Positions 1-6,498 of a DNA stretch of 8,442 bases are shown piece after piece. Each line of letters starts with the position of its first letter. The stretch's first letter is position 1. The notes beneath the pieces were generated by a model. The model ran no database searches. It was not told the origin of the DNA and saw only the letters and a program-made list of their open reading frames with translations. Made by a program: the position numbers and the translations under genes. Source of the stretch: an uncultured Rothia sp. (GTDB lineage: Bacteria > Actinomycetota > Actinomycetes > Actinomycetales > Micrococcaceae). The stretch covers positions 1 to 8,442 of the forward strand of contig CALGXU010000032.1 of assembly GCA_937935205.1 (NCBI GenBank), written 5' to 3'.

Positions 1-1924
1 CGTGGAGAAGCGCCCGCTTGAGGCGGCGCACCGTGCGGCGGTGCAGAAGACGCTGCCACCAGTGCTGCACCACGAACTCCGGCAGGTACACCACCAAAAT
101 ATCGCGCGGCGACTTCTTGCGGCGGCGGCGAATATACGAGACGACCGCATCCACCGTGTCACGGTACGGCGAATCAATGACCGACAGCGGCACGGGAATA
201 CCGAGGGCGTACCAGCGCTTCTTCACAATCTCCAGGGCGGCGCGGTCGTTGTTGACCGTCAGCGCCTCAATCGTGGAGGGGCGGCCAGCACGCGCATACG
301 AGAGGGCACGAACCGCCGGGCGGCGCACACGCTCCACGTACACGATGGCGTGCACACGCGAAGGCAGTGCCGCCACATCCGCAACGGATTCGGCGTTCAG
401 GGGGATGTCCAGGGCGGCATCCACCGCATCGTAGTGGCGGCGAGTCACAACCATACCTCCAACCATCAGGGCAATCATTCCAAGGGAGAGCCACGCACCT
501 GCGGTGAACTTCGTCACCACGACGATGACCAGCACCGCGGCGGTCACAATCACACCCACCAAAGAGACCGCGATATCGCGCAACAGGGCGCGGCGCGGCA
601 TCTGCGCGAGGGTAATACGCAGCAGGCGCATGCGGTAGCGCACCACCGCCAGCTGCACCAGCACCATGGACAGGCACATGCCCACAATGTACAGCTGGAT
701 GAGCGAGTACACGTCCGAACCGAAAATGCAGGTGAGGAAAATTGAGAATGCCGACAGCGCCAGCACACCGTTCGCGTACAGGCCGCGCGATTCTACACTG
801 CGGAAGAACACCGGCAGGTACTGGTAATCAGCCAGCGACGAGGCAATCACCGGGAAGCCCGTAAACGCAGTCAGCGAGGCGATAATCAGCACGCCCACCG
901 TGGCGAACACCAGCAGCTGCGCAAAGAACGGCACACCCTGATAAATCGCCAAAGCAACCTGGTACAGCGCCGGCTTCTGGTGGAAGTACTCCCCCGGCGT
1001 ATGCCCGTCAATAAACAAGAAACGGGTCGTATCGTGCACCATGTGCACACGGGTTGCCGCCGCAAAACCGAGCAGGCTCACCAGTAGGACCGAGGTGATC
1101 AGGCCCATCAGCATCATGGTGACCGCCGCATTATATTTCTTCGGGCGGCGGAAATACTTCACCGAATTAGAAATCGTAGAAACACCCGAGAACGCCACCA
1201 GGCCGGCGGAAAACGAACGCGCCAGAAGCAGCACCAGCGCCAGGCCCTCCAGCGAATGGGTCTCCAGCTCAGGGGCAATCACGTAGGTTGCCGATTCAGC
1301 CAGCGGCAGAGTACCCGTGGCGGCACGAATCCAACCCACAATGAGGGTGACTCCCAACAGCGCCAAGAAAACGTACAGCGGCCAGTACGCAATCTTGCCC
1401 AGCAGCTGCACGCCGCGCAGCGCAAACAGCGTCAGGGCAACAATGAGCAGCACCGCAATGAGGGTGCGCCCATCCTGAATCTGCGGGTACAGCGCCACCA
1501 AAAACGAGGACGCCGAAGACATAGACACCGCCACCGTGAGCATATAGTCCATCAGCGAGGATGCACCCATCACGATCGAGGGCAACGCACCCAGTTTGCG
1601 GTGCACCAGCTGAATATCGCCCTCGGAAGCAATCTGGTTGATGTTGTACCGGTACGTGCCAATCACCAGCAGACCCACCATCGCCACACCCAAACCAATC
1701 CAGGGTGAAAAAGCGAGCGCAGAAGCACCCGCGGCGGCAAGGGTCAGAATCATCTGGTCGGCGGCGTAGGCGACCGAAGAGATGCCGTCGGCACCGAAAA
1801 GAGGCAGGGCGTAGCGCTTCGGCAGCGCGACTGCCGAAAGATTTCGCGTGCTGACCGGCTGACCGGTCAGGGCGATGCGCATCCTATCCCAACGATTCCT
1901 CACGCTGTTAAGGCTATCGGTCAC
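1..1924 (-). CDS. KimA-like APC-superfamily permease, probable K+ importer (3' end cut off by window edge)
   Basis: Reading leftwards there is an open frame with no stop down to base 2, about 640 residues. It is a polytopic membrane protein with about 12 hydrophobic segments and a cytoplasmic C-terminal domain rich in Arg/Lys near its visible end (motifs RRRRKK, VVYLPEFVV, HWWQRLLH). It resembles B. subtilis KimA (YdaO), an H+-coupled K+ importer, and M. tuberculosis Rv2690c. Shared motifs are ADGISSVAYA in TM1 (Asp at 1787-1789) and MDYMLTVAVSMS (about 1514-1549). Divergence from ceoB/ceoC supports a role in potassium handling. Oddities: the YPxGGGxY segment of the family reads QIASEGDIQ here, and GVEAISN reads GVSTISN. 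The start is uncertain. GTG 1924 has a TAAAAT box just upstream (1939-1944); GTG 1903 best matches the length of Rv2690c; ATG 1882 is the first ATG. None has a good ribosome binding site. The family call is firm, the substrate is inferred. Confidence 0.85.
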   Translation of the reverse strand, partial: MTDSLNSVRNRWDRMRIALTGQPVSTRNLSAVALPKRYALPLFGADGISSVAYAADQMILTLAAAGASALAFSPWIGLGVAMVGLLVIGTYRYNINQIASEGDIQLVHRKLGALPSIVMGASSLMDYMLTVAVSMSSASSFLVALYPQIQDGRTLIAVLLIVALTLFALRGVQLLGKIAYWPLYVFLALLGVTLIVGWIRAATGTLPLAESATYVIAPELETHSLEGLALVLLLARSFSAGLVAFSGVSTISNSVKYFRRPKKYNAAVTMMLMGLITSVLLVSLLGFAAATRVHMVHDTTRFLFIDGHTPGEYFHQKPALYQVALAIYQGVPFFAQLLVFATVGVLIIASLTAFTGFPVIASSLADYQYLPVFFRSVESRGLYANGVLALSAFSIFLTCIFGSDVYSLIQLYIVGMCLSMVLVQLAVVRYRMRLLRITLAQMPRRALLRDIAVSLVGVIVTAAVLVIVVVTKFTAGAWLSLGMIALMVGGMVVTRRHYDAVDAALDIPLNAESVADVAALPSRVHAIVYVERVRRPAVRALSYARAGRPSTIEALTVNNDRAALEIVKKRWYALGIPVPLSVIDSPYRDTVDAVVSYIRRRRKKSPRDILVVYLPEFVVQHWWQRLLHRRTVRRLKRALLH

Positions 1925-2077
1925 GGCTTCAAAGCTCAATTTTATTCAGCCGAATAGTGGGCATTGCGAGCGGAATATCACGGAGCCTCAGCGTGGAGGC
2001 TCACCCGCCCATTACACTGGTAGAGGTAGGCGGTCACGCCTTATCGACGCAAAACATCAACACATTCGGAGGGTTGT
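1925..2077. promoter_or_regulatory. divergent intergenic region, permease / ceoB
   Basis: This 153-base gap must hold promoters for both directions. A TAAAAT box on the minus strand (1944-1939) is a plausible -10 for the permease, and TACACT (2013-2018) a plausible -10 for ceoB. Neither has a convincing -35. A perfect inverted repeat GAGCCTC/GAGGCTC (1983-1989, 1996-2002) and a smaller one AGGCG/CGCCT (2028-2032, 2037-2041) lie on the ceoB side. The ceoB ribosome binding site GGAGGG is at 2068-2073. I see no large structured element resembling a c-di-AMP riboswitch. The promoter assignments are inference. Confidence 0.4.
1983..2002. repeat. perfect 7-bp inverted repeat upstream of ceoB
   Basis: GAGCCTC (1983-1989) and GAGGCTC (1996-2002) are exact reverse complements separated by AGCGTG. 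The repeat sits just upstream of a candidate ceoB -10 box (TACACT, 2013-2018), where an operator could overlap the promoter. It could equally be a hairpin in a longer leader, or chance in GC-rich DNA. Confidence 0.5.
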
Positions 2078-2965
2078 ATGCCTCACTTCGTCATTATGGG
2101 TGCCGGGCGCGTGGGCGTCATGTTGGCGCGCACTCTGGAAGCTTCGGGGCATACGGTCGCCGTCATTGACCAGGACGAACGTGCTTTCCAGCCGTTGCGT
2201 AAGGGCTTTGAGGGCCGCCTGGTGACCGGTGTTGGTTTTGATGAGGACACTCTCAAGCGTGCCGGTATTACCGAGGCGTACGCTTTTGCCGCCGTCTCTT
2301 CGGGCGATAACTCGAATATTATTGCCGCCCGTGTGGCACGTGAAATGTTCAAGGTGAAGAACGTTGTGGCGCGTGTGTACGACCCGAACCGCGCCGAATT
2401 CTTCCAGCGCATGGGCATTCCCACGGTCGCGTCGGTGCGTTGGTCCACCGACCAGGTGCTGCGCCGCCTGCTGCCCGAGCAGGCGCTCAAGGGTGATTTC
2501 CGTGAACCCTCGGGCCGCCTCATGCTCACCGAAATTCCGCTCGACGACGGCTGGGCAGGCCACGCCCTGACCAGCATCGAACGTGCCGCCGGGGTGCGCA
2601 TCGCCTACATCACCCGCTTTGGCGAGGGCATGCTCCCCCGCCCCGATACTGCCTACCAGCAGGGCGATAGCGTGCACGTCATGATGCGCACCGACGACGT
2701 TGCGGACGTAACCCGCATTCTCTCCCGCCCGCCGCGCGTTGAAGACGAAGAAGCGGAGGCTGAGGGGGACTACGCCCCCGCTTCGGGCCACCGCAAGCAT
2801 CCGCACCGCAAGCATCCCCACGGCCCGAAGAAACCCGCCGAGCAGAAGCACAACGACGGCCCCGTCATCGAGCATGAATTCCACCTCGGTGACACTCCCC
2901 CGGAGCTGCCCGAACCCCTCGAACTCATCGGCCGCCATCGTGACCACTCGAAAGGTGAGAAGTAA
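2078..2965 (+). CDS. ceoB: CeoB / TrkA-type RCK potassium-uptake regulatory protein with His-rich tail
   Basis: Cytoplasmic regulator of K+ transport. RCK (TrkA-N) proteins bind NAD(H) or nucleotides and gate a membrane K+ transporter. The N-terminal Rossmann fold (about 1-130) shows GAGRVG at residues 8-13 and an acidic residue, D31, ending the second strand. A TrkA-C domain follows (about 145-215). The sequence closely resembles M. tuberculosis CeoB, including SSGDNSNII (74-82). ATG at 2078 has a good ribosome binding site, GGAGGG at 2068-2073. The protein is 295 aa against about 225 in the family. The extra part, residues about 219-295, is charged and carries ten histidines, with HRKHP repeated twice (238-247). 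The stop codon directly abuts the start of ceoC, so the pair is an operon. No TrkH/TrkG membrane subunit is in view; the divergent KimA-like permease is a candidate partner by proximity only. Confidence 0.93.
   Translation: MPHFVIMGAGRVGVMLARTLEASGHTVAVIDQDERAFQPLRKGFEGRLVTGVGFDEDTLKRAGITEAYAFAAVSSGDNSNIIAARVAREMFKVKNVVARVYDPNRAEFFQRMGIPTVASVRWSTDQVLRRLLPEQALKGDFREPSGRLMLTEIPLDDGWAGHALTSIERAAGVRIAYITRFGEGMLPRPDTAYQQGDSVHVMMRTDDVADVTRILSRPPRVEDEEAEAEGDYAPASGHRKHPHRKHPHGPKKPAEQKHNDGPVIEHEFHLGDTPPELPEPLELIGRHRDHSKGEK
2789..2821 (+). repeat. 15-bp tandem duplication inside ceoB tail
   Basis: Two copies of a 15-base unit (CACCGCAAGCATCCG at 2789-2803, then CACCGCAAGCATCCC at 2804-2818) followed by CAC encode HRKHP-HRKHP-H. 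Only the last base differs, and silently, so the repeat looks like a recent duplication or slippage product. Confidence 0.85.
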
Positions 2966-3619
2966 GTGAAGGTCCTCATTGTTGGTGCCGGTTCCGTGGG
3001 CGCCTCCATCGCTAAAGAGCTCATGATGAACGGCCACGACGTGACCATCATCGACTCCAAGCCGGAAGCTAAGAAGCGTGCCGATCTGCCCGGCGTGCGC
3101 TGGCATATTGGTGACGCCTGCGAGCTGTCCGTGCTGCGCCAGGTACACCCGAACAAGGCGGACGTGGTCGTTGCCGCAACCGGTGACGACAAGGCAAACC
3201 TGATGGTCTCCCTGCTGGTTCGCAGTGAGTTTGGTGTGCCGCGCACCGTGGCGCGCGTGAACAACCCGCGTAATGAGTGGCTCTTTGACGACTCCTGGGG
3301 CGTGGACGTTGCGGTGTCTACCCCGCGCCTGATGACCGCCCTCGTCGAGGAAGCCGTGGAAGTCGGCGACGTGGTACGCCTGCTGACCCTGCAGGCTGGC
3401 GGCGCGACCCTCGCCGAGTACACGGTGCCGGACGGCCACCCCGTCATTGGTTACCGCGTGGACCACGTGCAGTGGCCCGCCGATACGGTGCTCACCGCAA
3501 TCCTGCGTGACGGGGCCCCCATCCCGCCCAGTGCCGACGTGGCGATTGAGGGTGGCGACGAGCTGTTCTTCATCACGACCATTGCCGGTGAGGATCAGAT
3601 CCGCGCACTGTTCGCATAG
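2966..3619 (+). CDS. ceoC: CeoC / TrkA-type RCK potassium-uptake regulatory protein
   Basis: Second RCK protein of the ceoBC pair, expected to act with CeoB as a nucleotide-responsive regulator of K+ transport in the cytoplasm. Residues 1-130 form the TrkA-N Rossmann fold, with GAGSVG at 7-12, D30 at the end of strand 2, and the conserved block GDACELSVL (49-57). VVVAATGDDKAN (67-78) and RVNNPRNEWLF (97-107) closely match M. tuberculosis CeoC. TrkA-C occupies about 135-217. The length of 217 aa is normal and there is no tail. The start is GTG immediately after the ceoB TAA, with GGTGAG (2954-2959) inside the end of ceoB as ribosome binding site, so translation is probably coupled. A strong hairpin lies 50 bases after the stop. 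Confidence 0.94.
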   Translation: MKVLIVGAGSVGASIAKELMMNGHDVTIIDSKPEAKKRADLPGVRWHIGDACELSVLRQVHPNKADVVVAATGDDKANLMVSLLVRSEFGVPRTVARVNNPRNEWLFDDSWGVDVAVSTPRLMTALVEEAVEVGDVVRLLTLQAGGATLAEYTVPDGHPVIGYRVDHVQWPADTVLTAILRDGAPIPPSADVAIEGGDELFFITTIAGEDQIRALFA

Positions 3620-3669
3620 TACTGTTCACATAAGCGTTGCGAGGCGTGGTTCTCCCCTAAATTTGAGGA

Positions 3670-3713
3670 GGCGAAAGCCCCGGTCACCCTTCACGGGTAC
3701 CGGAGCTTTCGCC
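3670..3713 (+). terminator. probable rho-independent terminator after ceoBC
   Basis: GGCGAAAGCCCCGGT (3670-3684) pairs with ACCGGAGCTTTCGCC (3699-3713) with a single mismatch. An inner ACCC/GGGT pairing (3686-3689 with 3695-3698) extends the stem. The rightward transcript continues with TACTTTTAT, a short U-rich tail. It stands between ceoC (ending 3619) and the converging DUF3159 gene (stop at 3766), so it may serve both directions. The leftward side has only a weak T-run. Confidence 0.8.
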
Positions 3714-3765
3714 TACTTTTATGAAGCTTTTGATGAAGCTATTTCGTGAAGTTGCGGGGCGTACC

Positions 3766-4626
3766 TTAGCGGTTCCCAGAACCTTCATAATCTTCAGACC
3801 CTTCAGAACCTTCAGGGTTTTCAGCACCTTCAGAGCCTTCCGACTCTGCGGCTACCTCGGCCGCCTCAGCTTCCTCAGCGTCCGGTGCTTCAGTGTTCAG
3901 CGCCTCCTCGGGAGCCGACACACGCCACGCCAGCCACACACCCAAAGCGTACAGCGGCAGGCCCATAATCAGGCGGGTGGCGCCCAGCGCCTCCACATTA
4001 TTCGCGAAGTACAGGGGCACCTGCACGGCAAGGCGCAGCATCATCAGCACGGTAATAATCCAGGTGGCAAGCATGTACTGACGCAAACGCACCGGGTTCT
4101 GGCGCCAGCTCAGCGCCTCACCACGAATAACCGCGAAAATCAGGCCCATCAGCGGCCAACGCACCAGCATCGACAGCAGATACGCCAGAATGTACACGCC
4201 GTTCGTCCAGAAACCGACCACAAAGTAGTCGCTCGCATTACCGGTACGGTACGCGGCAAAGGCACAGATCGCCACGCCCACCAGACCGGTCAGCGCACTC
4301 ACCAGCTTGGAGCCCTGCACCAGGCGAATCAGGGTGAACACGCCCGCCGCAGCCAACGCCGCGATCAGGGATAGGTTCAGTTCCTTCGTCACGGTGAACA
4401 GCACCAGGAACGCCACAGCGGGCAGGGAGGATTCCACCAGGCCGCGCCAGCCGCCGATAGCGTGCAGAATATCCACGTCGCCGTTAGCGGTGCGGCGCAT
4501 ATTCGCACCCATGGAGGCGCTCAGGCTCCGCGCCAGCTGATTCCCCTCCCGCGCCGGGGCATCTGCGGGGCTAGGTGCGGGGTTAGCGTTCGGATCGGGC
4601 TGGGTCGAAGACTGCTCAGCGCTCAT
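3766..4626 (-). CDS. DUF3159 family integral membrane protein
   Basis: Membrane protein of unknown function, counterpart of M. tuberculosis Rv2693c in the same gene order. From ATG 4626 it has 286 residues: a Pro/Ala-rich cytoplasmic N-terminus (1-50), the family-like GGWRGLVESSLP (58-69), about six hydrophobic segments between 62 and 236, a conserved-looking stretch NGVYILAYLLSMLVRWPLMG (142-161), and a 48-residue acidic tail (239-286) with repeated EGSE. An upstream in-frame ATG at 4665 would bury the start inside the preceding gene. ATG 4626 instead has GGAGAAGGG just upstream and begins MSAEQ. The frame overlaps the OB-fold gene by 11 bases, pointing to coupled translation. It is the last gene of the dut-DUF3710-OB-DUF3159 chain. 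No enzymatic motif is visible. Confidence 0.88.
   Translation of the reverse strand: MSAEQSSTQPDPNANPAPSPADAPAREGNQLARSLSASMGANMRRTANGDVDILHAIGGWRGLVESSLPAVAFLVLFTVTKELNLSLIAALAAAGVFTLIRLVQGSKLVSALTGLVGVAICAFAAYRTGNASDYFVVGFWTNGVYILAYLLSMLVRWPLMGLIFAVIRGEALSWRQNPVRLRQYMLATWIITVLMMLRLAVQVPLYFANNVEALGATRLIMGLPLYALGVWLAWRVSAPEEALNTEAPDAEEAEAAEVAAESEGSEGAENPEGSEGSEDYEGSGNR
3769..3854 (-). repeat. degenerate tandem repeat encoding the EGSEG tail of DUF3159
   Basis: On the plus strand, blocks based on CCTTCAGA recur every 9 to 15 bases from about 3780 to 3840. They encode repeated Glu-Gly-Ser near the C-terminus of the DUF3159 protein. The units are imperfect, as expected for an older slippage-generated tract. 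Confidence 0.65.
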
Positions 4627-5155
4627 ATTTTCCCTTCTCCACAAAGAATTGCGGCACAATCTCATAGCGCGGGTTATAAATCACCGGCTGATGCGCCCTC
4701 ACAGACACCACACCAGAACAGCGCAGCAGCGCACCGGCATGCACACCGGGCACCATCTGCTGACCCTGCCACTTGAGCATGACCCTATCCCCCGGATTAA
4801 ACGGCGCATAGGGCGGGAAAGACACCTCGTGCGGTTCCTGCACCGCCACGGTCGCCAAAGACGCCGTGTTCAGATGGTGTTGCTTCTTCGGGTCCTCGGA
4901 TTCCTCCTCGAAATCCTCACCGGGCGGCTCCACAATCGGCATACCAATCAGCGCCAGCGGGCTCGACCACTGTAGCGGCTTCGACTTAGCCACCACCAGC
5001 TCGGCACGGTACATCGGCTTATCCTGGGCGGTCGGCAACCATACCTGCTCCACGCGTCCGGCAAGGCGTACGCGAAAGCGCTCGGGGTACCCGGGAGCAA
5101 GAATCTGCTCCTCAGGAACCGCGAGCGCACTCGGGTAGTTCGAGAACTCAGGCAT
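4616..5155 (-). CDS. OB-fold nucleic-acid-binding-type protein with large acidic insertion (Rv2694c-like)
   Basis: Small soluble protein of unknown role; the family is annotated by OB-fold similarity and occupies this place in many actinobacteria. Recognisable OB parts are RVRLAGRVEQV (28-38), YRAELVV (49-55), then PGDRVMLKWQGQQMVPGV (121-138), and the closing strands LLRCSGVVSV (143-152) and VIYNPRYEIVP (158-168). It is 179 aa; relatives such as Rv2694c are about 120. Most of the excess is a segment at about 58-119 placed between two strands, including an acidic run EDFEEESED (80-88). ATG 5155 shares its first base with the stop of DUF3710 (TAATG arrangement). Its 3' end overlaps DUF3159 by 11 bases. 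Nucleic-acid binding is a family inference; no catalytic motif is seen. Confidence 0.8.
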   Translation of the reverse strand: MPEFSNYPSALAVPEEQILAPGYPERFRVRLAGRVEQVWLPTAQDKPMYRAELVVAKSKPLQWSSPLALIGMPIVEPPGEDFEEESEDPKKQHHLNTASLATVAVQEPHEVSFPPYAPFNPGDRVMLKWQGQQMVPGVHAGALLRCSGVVSVRAHQPVIYNPRYEIVPQFFVEKGKYER

Positions 5156-5967
5156 TAGCCAATCTCGGTAATCTCAGGGCCGCGGCGAGGCATCGGGCGC
5201 AGTTTGCTGTGCTCATTCTCGGTTTCTTCCTCAACGGCGGGCTCTTCCTCAGCCGCAGCGACCAGGTCGGCGGGCAGAGTCATGGGCAGCAGTTCACGCG
5301 GCGGGCGCGGGTCGTCGCCACGGTCCACCACGACGGTTCGGAATACTTCCTCCACGGAGGCGGCAGCCTTATCGTCACCAAGCACAGCCGCGCCGGAGAT
5401 GACGCCGCGCAGGAACCAGCGGGGGCCGTCCACACCCACGAAGCGGGCGATGCGCTCGCCGGGCTGGCCGTCCGGGGTGACGGCGGGCAGGCGGGTGAGC
5501 ATCTCGGCACCGAAGACGCCGGCGTAAATTTCGACAACGCCGCCCTGGGAGGCGACGGATTCGGTCAGGTCGTGACGGATGTCGTCCCAGATGCCGGTGG
5601 TGCGCGGTGCGGCGAATGCCTGCACCTGCAGGGTTGCGCCGTCGCGGGTGATGGTTGCGGCGATTACCGCGCCGGTTGCGTCATCAGTTTCGAGGCGCAG
5701 GTTCATGCCGTCGAGCAGCTTGATGCGCAGCGCACCCAGGTCGACGTAGTCTTCGAGATCTTCGGCGGTGACTTCTTCAATGTCGTGGGGGCCGTTGACG
5801 CGGTCGTACTTGATGACCTCGGGAGCGTCAGCTTCGGTGCCCTCAGCCTCAGTACCCTCAGCCGCGCTGTCCTCAGCTTCAGTGGTTTCTTCGGTCGCCT
5901 CGACTGCCTCTTCGGTCTTTGCCTCTTCAACCTCGGCGGCGTGCTTCTTCTTACCAAATCCGAACAT
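5155..5967 (-). CDS. DUF3710 domain-containing protein (Rv2696c-like)
   Basis: Soluble actinobacterial protein of unknown function, 270 aa, close to the usual family length (about 260). It begins MFGFGKKK, followed by a strongly acidic low-complexity stretch (12-50, rich in EATEET and EGTEA repeats). The DUF3710 domain spans about 55-235, with DLGALRIKL (76-84), TGIWDDIRHDL (124-134) and GVDGPRWFLRGVISG (178-192). An acidic then basic C-terminal tail follows (239-263). The start at 5967 is supported by AGGA about 6 bases upstream. It lies downstream of dut with a 77-base gap able to form alternative hairpins, and is fused by a 1-base overlap to the OB-fold gene. No known catalytic residues are recognised. 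Confidence 0.92.
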   Translation of the reverse strand: MFGFGKKKHAAEVEEAKTEEAVEATEETTEAEDSAAEGTEAEGTEADAPEVIKYDRVNGPHDIEEVTAEDLEDYVDLGALRIKLLDGMNLRLETDDATGAVIAATITRDGATLQVQAFAAPRTTGIWDDIRHDLTESVASQGGVVEIYAGVFGAEMLTRLPAVTPDGQPGERIARFVGVDGPRWFLRGVISGAAVLGDDKAAASVEEVFRTVVVDRGDDPRPPRELLPMTLPADLVAAAEEEPAVEEETENEHSKLRPMPRRGPEITEIG

Positions 5968-5983
5968 GGTATTCCTACTTTCA

Positions 5984-6025
5984 CCGCACGCAGAGTGCGG
6001 GGTTTTCTTCTCTTCTCTCGTGCGG
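5984..6025 (-). promoter_or_regulatory. alternative-hairpin leader upstream of DUF3710
   Basis: Reading leftwards, CCGCACG (6025-6019) and CCGCAC (6000-5995) can each pair with the same downstream arm, CGTGCGG (5990-5984). The two stems of 7 and 6 bp are mutually exclusive. The downstream arm ends about 6 bases before the AGGA ribosome binding site of DUF3710. On the opposite strand the short stem is followed by GGTTTTCTTCT and looks like a rightward terminator, though no rightward gene precedes it. The pairing is directly visible; a regulatory role is inference. Confidence 0.45.
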
Positions 6026-6044
6026 CAATCGCGGTGAGAGCAGA

Positions 6045-6491
6045 CTAGTGGATTCCGCTGGAGCCGAAGCCGCTGGAGCCGCGTTCGGTCTGTTCCAGTT
6101 CATCCACCACGGTAAAGGTTGCGTGCTCGTACTTCTGAATGACCAGCTGGGCAATGCGGTCGCCGCGCTGCACGTGGAAGGACTTGGTCTTGTCAGTGTT
6201 GAGCAGGGTGACCATCAGCTCGCCGCGGTAGCCGGAATCAACGGTGCCGGGTGCGTTCACGATGGTGATACCGTTCTTGGTCGCCAGGCCGGAGCGCGGG
6301 TGCACCAGACCGACGTAGCCTTCGGGCAGGGCGATTGCCACACCGGTGGGGACGAGGGCGCGTTCGCCCGGTTCCAGTTCGAAGTCGATGCGGGAGCGCA
6401 GGTCAGCGCCGGCGTCGCCGGGCTTTGCGTAGGCGGGTGCGGGCAGCTCGGGGTCGAGCAGCTTAATGTGGACGTTTACGGGGGTCATCAT
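6045..6491 (-). CDS. dut: deoxyuridine 5'-triphosphate nucleotidohydrolase (dUTPase)
   Basis: Hydrolyses dUTP to dUMP and pyrophosphate, keeping uracil out of DNA and supplying dUMP for thymidylate synthesis. The protein acts as a cytoplasmic homotrimer. All five trimeric-dUTPase motifs are present (numbering from ATG 6491, 148 aa): motif 1 GDAGADLRS (25-33), motif 2 HPRSGLATKNG (64-74), motif 3 NAPGTVDSGYRGEL (79-92) with catalytic-type Asp 85 and the uracil-site Tyr 88, motif 4 RGDRIAQLVIQ (109-119), and motif 5 RGSSGFGSSG (137-146). Length is typical. A TTG at 6497 and a second ATG at 6488 are alternative starts. ATG 6491 fits a -10-like TAGAGT placed 7 bases upstream, which suggests a leaderless mRNA. 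It heads the leftward chain with DUF3710, OB-fold and DUF3159. Confidence 0.97.
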   Translation of the reverse strand: MMTPVNVHIKLLDPELPAPAYAKPGDAGADLRSRIDFELEPGERALVPTGVAIALPEGYVGLVHPRSGLATKNGITIVNAPGTVDSGYRGELMVTLLNTDKTKSFHVQRGDRIAQLVIQKYEHATFTVVDELEQTERGSSGFGSSGIH

Positions 6492-6498
6492 GGTCAAT

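Noticed and set aside
2..745. 247-residue plus-strand open frame
   Set aside because: It is codon-for-codon antisense to the KimA-like permease. The His/Arg-rich product is a typical reverse-strand shadow.
1925..2077. c-di-AMP (ydaO) riboswitch upstream of the KimA-like gene
   Set aside because: The B. subtilis kimA gene has one, so I looked. The permease's own leader is only a few to about 50 bases long, and I do not recognise the riboswitch's conserved core.
2057..3466. 469-residue open frame on the minus strand across ceoB and ceoC
   Set aside because: It lies antisense in full to two clearly recognised RCK genes. Its protein has GC-driven composition rich in His, Gly, Val and Ala, with no family resemblance, and no ribosome binding site.
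4627..4665. Longer N-terminus for DUF3159 from ATG 4665
   Set aside because: It would overlap the OB-fold gene by 50 bases and adds MRLCRNSLWRREN, unlike the family. ATG 4626 has a good ribosome binding site.
5209..6048. 279-residue plus-strand open frame across DUF3710
   Set aside because: It is a shadow of DUF3710 in the opposite direction; the real gene is supported by family motifs, ribosome binding site and operon position.
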